A DNA stretch of 64,000 nt from Pontitalea aquivivens (GTDB lineage Bacteria > Pseudomonadota > Alphaproteobacteria > Rhodobacterales > Rhodobacteraceae). Below, in pieces: positions 8,838-17,300 of this stretch. The position numbers and the translations under genes were made by a program. How positions within the stretch are numbered: position 1 is the stretch's first letter; the number at the start of each line of letters is the position of its first letter. The notes below the pieces were generated by a model. The model was not told the DNA's origin, did not search any database, and saw only the letters and a program-made list of their open reading frames with translations. The stretch covers positions 124,001 through 188,000 of the forward strand of contig NZ_JBKFEY010000004.1 in NCBI RefSeq assembly GCF_046507575.1, in the 5' to 3' direction.

Positions 8838-9839
8838 TCAGGCGATGGCGTGGCGGCTGGTGGACGCATAGCGCCCGGTGACGTGGTGATCCAACTGCCG
8901 CTCGATATCGGCCAGCATCGAGGACGCGCCCAGGCGGAACAGGCCGGGGCGCAGCCAGTCGGTGCCCAGTTCCTCTTTCATCAGGATCTGCCAGGCCAGT
9001 GCATCCCTGGCCGTCTTCATCCCGCCTGCGGGTTTGAAGCCGACGCGGAAGCCGGTCCGCGCGCCATAGTCGCGCAGCGCCCGCACCATGGTCAACGACA
9101 CCGGAAGGGTGGCGTTCACCCCTTCCTTGCCCGTCGAGGTCTTGATGAAATCGGCACCCGCCTGCATCGCCACCATGCTGGCCTTGTAGACATTGCGCAG
9201 CGTTTTCAGATCGCCGGTGGCCAGAATCGCCTTCATATGCGCGGGCCCGCAAGCCTCGCGCATGGCGGCGACCTCATCATAAAGCGCGGCCCAGTCGGCG
9301 CGCAGCGCATGGGCGCGGGTGATAACGATGTCGATTTCCTGCGCACCCTGACCCACGGCATAACGGATTTCGGCCAGTCGCAGGTCCAGCGGCATCAGCC
9401 CCGCCGGAAAGCCCGTCGCGACCGAAGCGACGGGAATGCCTGACCCGTCCAGCGCGCGCGCGGCGGCGGCGACCATGGTGGGATAGACGCAGACTGCCCC
9501 GGTCCGGGCCGAAGCCAGGCCAAGGCCTTCAAGGATGTGATCGGCCAGCGGGTTGCGCGCCTTGGCGCACAGTCGTTCAACCCGCGCTTCGGTGTCGTCG
9601 CCCGCAAGCGTCGTCAGATCCATGCAGCGGATCGCGTTGACCAGCCAGGCCGCCTGCCATTCCTTCTTGAGACTGCGCCGGGTTGCCAGCGTTTCGGCGC
9701 GTCGTTCGGCGGCGGGGGTGTTGACGGCGGCTTGATCGAACCAGTCCGTCGCCAGCGGCACCCCGGGATTGTGCGGCAAAACGGTGGCGCCCGTGCCTGG
9801 GGTCAGGGCCGAGGTGGTGTTCGCCGGGGTATCGGGCAT
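8838..9839 (-). CDS. deoC: Deoxyribose-phosphate aldolase
   Basis: 333 residues; the long form resembling eukaryotic DERA rather than the ~250-residue E. coli enzyme. It cleaves 2-deoxyribose-5-phosphate to glyceraldehyde-3-phosphate and acetaldehyde in deoxynucleoside catabolism. Active-site signatures are QEIDIVI (D170), the Schiff-base lysine K233 in FIKTSTGK and the second lysine K259 in GFKPAGG. The start at 9839 follows AGGGACA and gives a normal N-terminus. It is the first gene of a two-gene unit with the aldehyde dehydrogenase, which would remove the acetaldehyde. Confidence 0.95.
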   Translation of the reverse strand: MPDTPANTTSALTPGTGATVLPHNPGVPLATDWFDQAAVNTPAAERRAETLATRRSLKKEWQAAWLVNAIRCMDLTTLAGDDTEARVERLCAKARNPLADHILEGLGLASARTGAVCVYPTMVAAAARALDGSGIPVASVATGFPAGLMPLDLRLAEIRYAVGQGAQEIDIVITRAHALRADWAALYDEVAAMREACGPAHMKAILATGDLKTLRNVYKASMVAMQAGADFIKTSTGKEGVNATLPVSLTMVRALRDYGARTGFRVGFKPAGGMKTARDALAWQILMKEELGTDWLRPGLFRLGASSMLADIERQLDHHVTGRYASTSRHAIA

Positions 9840-9944
9840 GACATGTCCCTGTTGGCTACGCGCGTCCCGTGCCGGGCGCGCGGGTAATCCGCAAAGGCTA
9901 GCGAAAGCCTCATGCGGCTTCAACCGGGCCAAGACCGCCCCGAA

Positions 9945-9980
9945 CCGTGCAGGGCCCCACCCGGGCGGGGCCTTGCACGG
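9945..9980. terminator. Strong hairpin between grxD and deoC (candidate terminator)
   Basis: Two 14-nt arms (9945-9958 and 9967-9980) pair across an 8-nt loop; the only imperfection is one G-U wobble. It lies in the 152-bp gap after the grxD stop and before deoC, both on the minus strand. No T-run follows on either strand, so if it terminates bolA-grxD transcription it would need Rho or act as an mRNA-end stabiliser. Confidence 0.45.
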
Positions 9981-9991
9981 CTTGTGGTGGG

Positions 9992-10351
9992 TCAGGCGTT
10001 CGCGGCCCGGATCTGGTCGGCGGCGTCCTTGTTGTAGGCAACGCCCTTGGTGTCGAACAGCTGATCCAGCTCGCCCGACAGGGTCATCTCGGTCACGATA
10101 TCGCAGCCGCCGACGAATTCGCCCTTGACGTAAAGCTGCGGAATCGTCGGCCAGTCCGAGAAATCCTTGATCCCCTGGCGGATGTCGGCATCGGCCAGAA
10201 CGTTCACGTCCTTGTAGCTGACGCCCATGAAGTTCAATACGCCGGCCACACGGCTGGAAAAGCCGCATTGCGGCATTTCCTTGGTGCCCTTCATGAAAAG
10301 CACCACGTCATTGGCGGCGATGTCCTGCTTGATCTGGTCGATTGCGGTCAT
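9992..10351 (-). CDS. grxD: Monothiol glutaredoxin, Grx4 type
   Basis: 119 residues. The monothiol active site is KEMPQCGFSS (CGFS at 29-32), followed by the glutathione-binding segments WPTIPQLYVKGEF and GGCDI. Grx4 proteins bind a [2Fe-2S] cluster with glutathione and hand it to apoproteins or share it with BolA proteins. A bolA gene lies immediately upstream in the same orientation (97 bp gap), which fits a Grx-BolA iron-sensing or cluster-trafficking pair. The start MTAIDQIKQD at 10351 matches the family N-terminus; the open frame extends further upstream but that part is not glutaredoxin-like. Confidence 0.95.
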   Translation of the reverse strand: MTAIDQIKQDIAANDVVLFMKGTKEMPQCGFSSRVAGVLNFMGVSYKDVNVLADADIRQGIKDFSDWPTIPQLYVKGEFVGGCDIVTEMTLSGELDQLFDTKGVAYNKDAADQIRAANA

Positions 10352-10447
10352 GTGTCTGTTCCTGTTCGCGGTCCGTCCGCTGTCGTGTTGCATTCCTGTG
10401 TGCCCGGCGCTTTGACGAAAGTCAGGCCCGCCCACAGTCATCGCCCC

Positions 10448-10690
10448 TCAGTCGGGCGCCTTTGTGGTCAGCGCCAGGGCGTGAAGCGCACCATTGGGCC
10501 CATCCATGGCACCCTGCAGCGCGGCATAGACGGCGCGTTGCTGCTGCACCCGGTTCATGCCCTTGAACGAGGCGTCAATGACCTCTGCCGCCCAGTGGTT
10601 CCCGTCCCCGGCCAGATCGGTGATGGTGATCTTTGCATCCGGAAACCGGCTGCGGATCAGGGCTTCGATGTCGTGGGCTTCCATCGGCAT
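10448..10690 (-). CDS. BolA family protein
   Basis: 80 residues, normal length for a BolA/IbaG domain: IEALIRSRFPDAKITITDLAGDG, then the family signature HWAAEVIDASFKGMNRVQQQRAVY with histidines able to ligate a shared Fe-S cluster. The start at 10690 has a near-perfect ribosome binding site (GAGGAGA, 5-nt spacer). A spurious N-terminal extension beginning MAEILPPEAS can be read upstream; it comes from an intergenic repeat, not from the gene. grxD is directly downstream. Confidence 0.93.
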   Translation of the reverse strand: MPMEAHDIEALIRSRFPDAKITITDLAGDGNHWAAEVIDASFKGMNRVQQQRAVYAALQGAMDGPNGALHALALTTKAPD

Positions 10691-10779
10691 GGCGTTCTCC
10701 TCGCGTCCTTTCGGGGAATCTAGGCCGCACGGGGCGGGCCCGCAAGGGCCAGCTGTTCTTCCAGCTCCGCGGGCGGAAG

Positions 10780-10869
10780 CCTCCGGCGGGAGTATTTCAG
10801 CCAAGAAGAAGCGGCTGTTTCATCTTGCTGAAAATACCTTCGGGGGGTGCGGGGGGCAGACAGCCCCCC
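10780..10869. repeat. Intergenic repeat cluster: family A copy (+) then family B copy (-)
   Basis: Between purL and bolA. 10780-10811 carries the family A core (CTCCGGCGGGAGTATTT, then CCAAGAAGAAG). 10821-10869 is a family B copy on the other strand (CATCTTGCTGAAAATACC, then CGGGGGG), ending in a 7-bp hairpin: GGGGGGC at 10851-10857, loop AGACA, GCCCCCC at 10863-10869. The A and B cores are partly complementary, so the pair could fold into one long stem in the purL-bolA transcript. Confidence 0.75.
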
Positions 10870-10880
10870 GTCTTCCGGGT

Positions 10881-13043
10881 TCAGCCTTCGATCGCTTTGG
10901 CGAAGGCTGAACGGTACAGCGTGCGCAGCACGGCCAGCGGTGCGCTGTCCCCACCCAGCGTGACCGTGTCGCCGCCGAACTGGCCTGCCAGCGCCACCGG
11001 AACACCGGCCGCCTTGGCGGCAGCGGTCAGCGCGGCAAGGTCAGAGGCGGCAACCGCCACAAGGTAGCGGGCCTGATCCTCGCCAAAGAGGAAACCGGTG
11101 TCGCCGGCGTCCAGCGTGATGCCGATACCCGCCGCCTCGGCCATTTCGAACGCGGCCAGCGCCAGCCCGCCGTCGGACAGGTCGCTGGCGGCCTTCACCA
11201 GCTTGCGGTTGGCGCGCAGGAATTCGCCGTTGCGCCGTTCCGTCGCCAGATCCACGGGGGGGGCGTCGCCCTCTTCGATGCCGAAGGCTTCACAGGCCAG
11301 GGCCGACTGGCCCAGATGACCACGGGTTTCGCCGATCACGACGGCCAGATCGCCCGCGCCGGGGGGGCCTGCGATCAGCTGATCCAGCGTGGCGAGCAGG
11401 CCCACGGCGCCGATGGTGGGCGTGGGCAGGATGCCCTTGCCGTCGGTTTCATTGTAAAGTGACACGTTGCCCGACACGATCGGGAAGTCGAGTGCGCGGC
11501 AGGCCTCGCCAATGCCCTTGATGGCGCCGACGAACTGGCCCATGATTTCCGGCTTTTCGGGATTGCCGAAGTTCAGGTTGTCGGTTGCGGCCAGCGGCGT
11601 CGCGCCGACTGCGGTCAGGTTGCGCCAGGCTTCGGCCACGGCCTGCTTGCCGCCTTCAAAGGGGTTGGCGCGCACATAGCGCGGGGTGACGTCGCTGGTG
11701 AAGGCCAGCGCCTTTTCGGTGCCATGCACGCGGACCACGCCGGCGCCCAGACCGGGACGGCGTACGGTGTCGGCGCCAACCTGCGTGTCATATTGTTCCC
11801 AGACCCAACCCTTGTGGGCGTAGTTGGGCGAACCGATCAGTGCCTTCAGCGCCGCGATCGGCGTGATCGCAGGCAGGCCGGGGAAGGGTTTGGCGGCGGG
11901 CGTTTCCACCCAGGGCCGGTCATATTCCGGTGCGCTGGAGGACAGTTTCGACAGCGGCAGATCGGCCTTTACCTCATTGCCATGCAGGATCAGGAAGCGG
12001 TCCTCGGCGATGGTTTCGCCGACGATGGCGAAATCGAGATCCCATTTTTCAAAGATCGCCCGCGCCTCGGCCTCTTTTTCGGGCTTCAGCACCATGAGCA
12101 TGCGTTCCTGCGATTCGGACAGCATCATCTCATAGGCGGTCATGTTCTTTTCGCGCTGCGGCACGGCATCCAGTTGCAGCTTGATGCCAAGGCCGCCCTT
12201 GTCACCCATTTCCACCGCCGAGCAGGTCAGGCCCGCGGCGCCCATGTCCTGGATCGAGATCACCGAATCCGAGGCCATCAGTTCAAGGCAGGCTTCCAGC
12301 AGGCATTTTTCGGTGAAGGGGTCGCCGACCTGCACGGTGGGGCGCTTTTCCTCGATCGTGTCGTCGAATTCGGCGCTGGCCATGGTGGCGCCGCCGACGC
12401 CGTCGCGGCCGGTCTTGGCACCCAGATAGACCACCGGCATGCCCACGCCCGAGGCGGCGGAATAAAAGATCTTGTCGGCATCGGCCAGGCCCGCGGCAAA
12501 GGCGTTCACAAGGCAGTTGCCGTTATAGGCGGCGTGGAAGCGTACCTCGCCACCCACGTTCGGCACGCCAAAGGCATTGCCATAGGCGCCGATGCCTTCG
12601 ACCACGCCCTTGACCAGATGCGCGGTTTTCGGATGCGAAGGCAGGCCGAAGCTGAGCGCGTCCATCGCCGCGATCGGGCGCGCGCCCATGGTGAAGACGT
12701 CGCGCAGGATGCCGCCCACGCCCGTGGCCGCGCCCTGATGCGGCTCGATATAGCTGGGGTGGTTGTGGCTTTCCATCTTGAAGACCACGGCCTGCCCGTC
12801 GCCGATGTCGACGACGCCTGCATTTTCGCCCGGGCCGCAGATCACCTGCGGGCCGGTGGTGTGCAGCGTGCGCAGCCATTTCTTCGAGGATTTATAGGAA
12901 CAATGTTCGTTCCACATCGCCGAGAAGATGCCGAGTTCCGTGAAGCTCGGCTGGCGGCCGATGATGTCCAGGATGCGATCGTATTCGTCGGGCTTGAGCC
13001 CGTGCGCGGCGATCAGGTCGGGGTTGATCTTCGGCTCTTCCAT
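10881..13043 (-). CDS. purL: Phosphoribosylformylglycinamidine synthase subunit PurL
   Basis: 720 residues, the small PurL form that lacks a built-in glutaminase and needs PurQ and PurS (not in this window). It converts FGAR, ATP and glutamine-derived ammonia to FGAM in purine synthesis. Hallmarks: FSAMWNEHCSYKSSKKWL near the N-terminus, then the ATP/substrate motif FKMESHNHPSYIEPHQGAAT and GGIIRD-like GGILRDVFTMGARPIA, and a duplicated AIRS-like half from about residue 390. The start at 13043 has GAGGAGG seven bases upstream. A small RNA or attenuator candidate lies just upstream on the same strand. Confidence 0.97.
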   Translation of the reverse strand: MEEPKINPDLIAAHGLKPDEYDRILDIIGRQPSFTELGIFSAMWNEHCSYKSSKKWLRTLHTTGPQVICGPGENAGVVDIGDGQAVVFKMESHNHPSYIEPHQGAATGVGGILRDVFTMGARPIAAMDALSFGLPSHPKTAHLVKGVVEGIGAYGNAFGVPNVGGEVRFHAAYNGNCLVNAFAAGLADADKIFYSAASGVGMPVVYLGAKTGRDGVGGATMASAEFDDTIEEKRPTVQVGDPFTEKCLLEACLELMASDSVISIQDMGAAGLTCSAVEMGDKGGLGIKLQLDAVPQREKNMTAYEMMLSESQERMLMVLKPEKEAEARAIFEKWDLDFAIVGETIAEDRFLILHGNEVKADLPLSKLSSSAPEYDRPWVETPAAKPFPGLPAITPIAALKALIGSPNYAHKGWVWEQYDTQVGADTVRRPGLGAGVVRVHGTEKALAFTSDVTPRYVRANPFEGGKQAVAEAWRNLTAVGATPLAATDNLNFGNPEKPEIMGQFVGAIKGIGEACRALDFPIVSGNVSLYNETDGKGILPTPTIGAVGLLATLDQLIAGPPGAGDLAVVIGETRGHLGQSALACEAFGIEEGDAPPVDLATERRNGEFLRANRKLVKAASDLSDGGLALAAFEMAEAAGIGITLDAGDTGFLFGEDQARYLVAVAASDLAALTAAAKAAGVPVALAGQFGGDTVTLGGDSAPLAVLRTLYRSAFAKAIEG

Positions 13044-13138
13044 CGGGGCCTCCTCGTGCAGATGCCGCCTCTTAGAACAGGGGGGGCTTTCGGGAAAGGC
13101 CGATTTGGTGCGAAAAGCGTGGAATTCTGGCGCAGGGC

Positions 13139-13166
13139 AAAAAAAAGGCCGAGACAAAGCTCGGCC
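13139..13166 (-). terminator. Intrinsic terminator of the candidate small RNA
   Basis: A perfect 7-bp stem (13147-13153 with 13160-13166, GGCCGAG/CTCGGCC) with a 6-nt loop is followed on the minus strand by eight consecutive T (13146-13139). It lies about 95 bp before the purL start codon, on the same strand as purL, so it ends either the small RNA or an attenuated purL leader. Confidence 0.85.
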
Positions 13167-13222
13167 ATAGTCCAACAGGGAGGTAGAAGGTGATGAGAGT
13201 TTCCTCAGGTCATCGCCTTCGA
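13139..13222 (-). ncRNA. Candidate stress-induced small RNA with anti-Shine-Dalgarno stretch
   Basis: Read on the minus strand in the lysR-purL gap. Predicted elements in order: a self-complementary CTTCGAAG; a hairpin at 13214-13192 pairing GATGA...GAG with CTC...TCATC around a GAAA tetraloop; an unpaired C-rich stretch CCTTCTACCTCCC complementary to Shine-Dalgarno sequences; and an intrinsic terminator, GGCCGAG paired with CTCGGCC followed by eight T. A heat-shock-type promoter lies at the right distance upstream. The layout recalls the RpoH-controlled CcsR RNAs of Rhodobacter and the anti-SD cuckoo RNAs of rhizobia; homology was not tested. It could instead be a purL leader-attenuator. Confidence 0.65.
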
Positions 13223-13228
13223 AGCACG

Positions 13229-13257
13229 ATTTATGGGCAGTGTGCGAACCATTCAAG
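13229..13257 (-). promoter_or_regulatory. Sigma-32 (RpoH)-like promoter
   Basis: On the minus strand, CTTGAA (13257-13252) is separated by 14 bp from CCCATAAAT (13237-13229). The established RpoH consensus is CTTGAAA, an 11-16 bp gap, then CCCCATNT, so both elements match well. The predicted transcript start near 13222 gives an RNA of about 84 nt ending at the intrinsic terminator. Confidence 0.65.
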
Positions 13258-13312
13258 GGAAATCTTGCTGCAGATGCATCATGGCCGCTATGCGTTGCGG
13301 TAATGCCTCACC

Positions 13313-14221
13313 TCAATCCTGGGTTGCGTCGACAATCTGGGCGCGGCGATAGTTCAGGATTTCTTCCTGCACGAAGTCGCGGAATGCCGCGACCCGGCGC
13401 GATTGGCGCAGCTCTTCCGGGTAGGCCAGGTAGACCGGCACCTCGACCGATTCCACATCGGGCAGGACGCGTTCCAGATTGGGAAAATCCACGGTCAGGT
13501 AATCAGGCAGGACGCCGATGCCGATGTTGTTCAGCACGCCTTGCAGCACGCCAAAGTAATTGTTCACCATCAGCGTTGAATGCACCTCGAAGCTGAGCAG
13601 CTTTTGCACCAGCGAGGCGCCTGCCTGAATCTGCGGCGTGGTTGGGCTTTGGCAGATCAGGCGGTGCCGGGCGATGTCGTGCAGGGTTTTCGGGCGTTCA
13701 TTCATCGCCAGATATTCGGCGGTGGCATAAAGCCGCATGCGGATGGTCAAAAGCCGTTTGCGGATCAGATCGGCCTGGCTGGGCTCTTTCATCCGGATGG
13801 CGACGTCCGCCTCGCGCATGGGCAGGTCCAGCACGCGTTCTTCCAGCATCAGGTCGATCTTCAGGTCGGGGTAGCGTTCGTAAAGCTTGGTCAGCCGCGG
13901 CACCAGCCACAGTGTGCCAAAGCCGGTGGTGGTGGTCACCTTCAGTTCGCCATACACCTCTTCCTCGCTGTCGCGGATGCGTGCGGCGGCGGTGTCAAGC
14001 TTGCGTGCCATGGTCGAGGTGGCATCGAACAGCAATTCGCCCTGTTCGGTCAGAATCAGGCCGCGCGCATGGCGGTGAAACAGCGTCGTGCCAAGGCTTT
14101 CCTCCAGCGCGCGGATCTGGCGGCTGACGGCCGATTGGGACAGGTGCAGCGCATCGCCCGCATGGGTCAGCGACCCCGCGTCCGCCACCGCATGAAAGAT
14201 TCTCAGTTTGTCCCAATCCAT
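13313..14221 (-). CDS. LysR-family transcriptional regulator
   Basis: 302 residues from the start MDWDKLRIFHAV at 14221. The N-terminal winged helix-turn-helix is clear (SLTHAGDALHLSQSAVSRQIRALEESLGTTLFHR), followed by a type-2 periplasmic-binding-protein-like effector domain (~90-295). Earlier in-frame ATGs exist at 14248 and 14263, but a possible -10 box (TATATG, 14271-14266) puts the transcript start near 14259, which argues against the longest form. The gene is divergent from the indolepyruvate oxidoreductase gene, with a perfect LysR-type palindrome between them, so that enzyme is its likely target. Effector unknown; an aromatic amino-acid catabolite is plausible. Confidence 0.9.
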   Translation of the reverse strand: MDWDKLRIFHAVADAGSLTHAGDALHLSQSAVSRQIRALEESLGTTLFHRHARGLILTEQGELLFDATSTMARKLDTAAARIRDSEEEVYGELKVTTTTGFGTLWLVPRLTKLYERYPDLKIDLMLEERVLDLPMREADVAIRMKEPSQADLIRKRLLTIRMRLYATAEYLAMNERPKTLHDIARHRLICQSPTTPQIQAGASLVQKLLSFEVHSTLMVNNYFGVLQGVLNNIGIGVLPDYLTVDFPNLERVLPDVESVEVPVYLAYPEELRQSRRVAAFRDFVQEEILNYRRAQIVDATQD

Positions 14222-14318
14222 TTCCGCCGCCTTCCCGAATATCAGCATATTGTCGCGCACCATCGCATATATTGCCCTGAAGCCGATAACAAAGATGTGG
14301 CAACGGAAATTTCCCTTT

Positions 14319-14341
14319 GTAGGTCAATATTTTTGACCTAC
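14319..14341. promoter_or_regulatory. LysR-type operator (T-N11-A palindrome)
   Basis: A perfect inverted repeat with 9-bp arms, GTAGGTCAA and TTGACCTAC, around the spacer TATTT. It contains the LysR-family signature T-N11-A (T at 14324, A at 14336) on its symmetry axis. It lies midway between the divergent lysR gene and the indolepyruvate oxidoreductase gene. Its right arm contains TTGACC, a possible -35 hexamer for the enzyme gene, so binding would affect that promoter directly. Confidence 0.6.
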
Positions 14342-14373
14342 CATTGGGAAGGCCTAGTTCGGATAGGGGGGGA

Positions 14374-17300
14374 ATGATGGGCAGGCAGGATATTTCTCTG
14401 GCCGACCGTTTCGACCTTGCGAAAAGCCCGGTGTTGCTGAACGGCACCCAGGCGCTGGTGCGGCTGGTGCTGGCGCAGGCCGCGCGTGACCGGGTGGCGG
14501 GGTGGAACACGGCGGGCTATGTCACCGGCTACCGCGGCAGCCCGCTGGGCGCGGTCGATCTGCAGATGGCGCGTGCGAAGCAAGAGCTTTCGGCAGCCAA
14601 TGTGCTGTTTCAGCCCGGCCTGAACGAGGATCTGGCCGCCACCGCGATCTGGGGCAGTCAGCAGGCCGAACTGCGCGGCGAGGGGAAATACGACGGCGTC
14701 TTCGCGCTCTGGTATGGCAAGGGGCCGGGGGTGGATCGGTCGGGCGACGTGATGCGCCATGCCAATATGGCGGGCACCTCGGCCAGGGGCGGGGTGATCA
14801 TGGCGATGGGCGATGACCATACCGGCGAAAGCTCGACCGTGCTGCATCAGTCGGACTGGGCGATGGTCGATGCCTACATGCCGGTGCTGTCGCCTGCCGG
14901 CGTGCAGGAGATTCTGGATTTCGGCCATTACGGCTATGCGCTCAGCCGGTTCGCCGGGGTCTGGGTGGGCCTGAAGACGATGAAGGACACGGTCGAGGCC
15001 ACGGCGGTGGTCGATGGCGATCCGTTCCGCATGCAGTTCGTGACGCCCGATTTCAAGATGCCACCCGGGGGGGTGAATATCCGGCTGGGCGACACGCCGG
15101 TCGCGCAGGAAGCGCGGATGATCGACCACAAACGCTTTGCCGCCGAGGCATTCGCCCGCGCCAATCGTATCGACCGGCGCGTGCATGGCCGGGCGGGCGC
15201 CAGGATCGGCTTTGTCGCGGCGGGCAAGAACTGGCTGGATCTGGTCCATGCGCTGGCGCTGCTGGGCATCGACGGCCCCGAAGCCGAGCGGCTGGGCCTG
15301 ACGACCTGGAAGGTCGGGCAGACCTTTCCGATGGATATGAAAAGCTTTTCCGAATGGGCCGAAGGCCTGGAAATGATCGTGGTCGTCGAGGAAAAGCGCA
15401 AGCTGATCGAGGTGCAGGTCAAGGAAGCGATCTTTGACAACCGGCGTGGCCGGCGCGTGCTGGGCTGGCGCCATGACCAGACGGGGGAAGAATTGTTCCC
15501 CACCCGCTATGCGCTGGACCCGGTGATGATTGCCGAAAAGATCGGCAAGATCCTGATCGAGGAAGGCCGCGGAACCGAACATGTCAAGGCGGGCCTGGCC
15601 CGCATTGCCGATGCGCGCCGCGCCGACAATGCGCCCGAGATTGCCACGCGTACGCCCTGGTTCTGTTCGGGGTGCCCGCACAACAGTTCCACCAGGGTGC
15701 CCGAGGGCAGCCGCGCCTATGCCGGGATCGGCTGCCACTATATGGTGCAATGGATGGGCCGTGACACGCAGGGCTTTACCCACATGGGGGGCGAGGGTGC
15801 GAACTGGATCGGCGAGGCGCCGTTTTCCAGCCGCAAGCATGTGTTCCAGAACCTGGGCGATGGCACCTACAATCATTCGGGCAGTCTGGCGATCCGGGCG
15901 GCTTTGGCGGCGGGCACCAACATCACCTACAAGATCCTGTTCAACGACGCCGTGGCGATGACCGGCGGGCAGCAGAACGAGGGCGGGCTGACCGCGCCGC
16001 AGATCGTGCGTGAGATCCAGGCGATGGGGGTAAAGCCGATCGTCGTGGTCTATGACGAAAAGGAACAGATCGACCCCGGCGCCTTCCCGGCCGATGTTGA
16101 AAAGGTCGAACGCGCGGGGCTGATGCCGGTGCAGGACCGTCTTGCCAAGACACCGGGCGTGTCCGCCATCGTCTATGTACAGACCTGTGCCGCCGAAAAG
16201 CGCCGCCGCCGCAAGCGCGGCGCCTTCCCCGACCCGGATCGCCGCGTGTTCATCAACACCGATGTCTGCGAAGGCTGCGGCGATTGCGGGGTGCAGTCGA
16301 ACTGCGTCTCGATCGTGCCGGTGGAAACCGAACTGGGCACGAAACGCGCCATCGACCAATCCAGCTGCAACAAGGATTTTTCCTGTCTCAGGGGTTTTTG
16401 CCCGTCTTTCGTGACGCTGCGGGGGGCGCAGGTGAAAAAGGCCGCGACCGCCGATTTCACCCTGCCCGATCTGCCGGAACCTGCGCTGCCCGTCATTTCC
16501 GGCACCCATAACGTGGTGATCACCGGGGTCGGCGGCACCGGCGTGGTGACGGTGGGGGCGGTGCTGGCGATGGCCGCGCATATCGACGGCAAGGGCGCAG
16601 GCATGATGGAAATGGCGGGCCTGGCGCAAAAGGGCGGCGCGGTCCACATCCATCTGCGGCTGGCCAATCGCCCCGACGATATCAGTGCGATCCGTGTGGC
16701 CGTGGGCGAGGCCGATTGCGTGATCGGCGGCGATCTGGTGGTGACGGCGGGGGCCCGGACGCTGGGGCTGATGACCACGGGACGCACCGGCGCGGTGGTC
16801 AATGCGCATGAAATCGTCACCGGCGAATTCACCCGCAACCGCGATTTCCATCTGCCGGCCGGCCAGCTGCGGCTTGGGCTGCAGGCCCGGCTGGGGGATC
16901 GGCTTGCGTTTTTCGACGCCACCGAACTGACCCGCAGGGTGCTGGGCGATTCGATCTATTCCAACATGGCGGTGCTGGGCGCGGCCTGGCAGCAGGGCTA
17001 TGTGCCGTTGTCGCGCGCGGCGATCCTGCGGGCGATCGAGCTGAACGGCACCGGGGTGGCGGCGAACAGCCGTGCCTTCGATCTGGGCCGCTGGGCCGTG
17101 GCGATGCCCGAGGCCGCCGCCCGCCTGATCGCGCCCGAGGCGGATCGGCCCAAGGCGGACCCGGTGGCGTTTCGTGCCGCGCATCTGGCGCAATATCAGG
17201 ATACGGCGCTGGCCGATCGGTTCCGCGCGCTGGTCGCCCGTGCGCCCGAAGACCTGCGCGACGCCGTGGCCAGGGGCTATCACAAGCTTTTGGCCTACAA

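Noticed and set aside
7118..8881. 587-codon open frame antisense to the aldehyde dehydrogenase gene
   Set aside because: Same GC-bias artefact; low-complexity Gly/Arg/His/Gln product.
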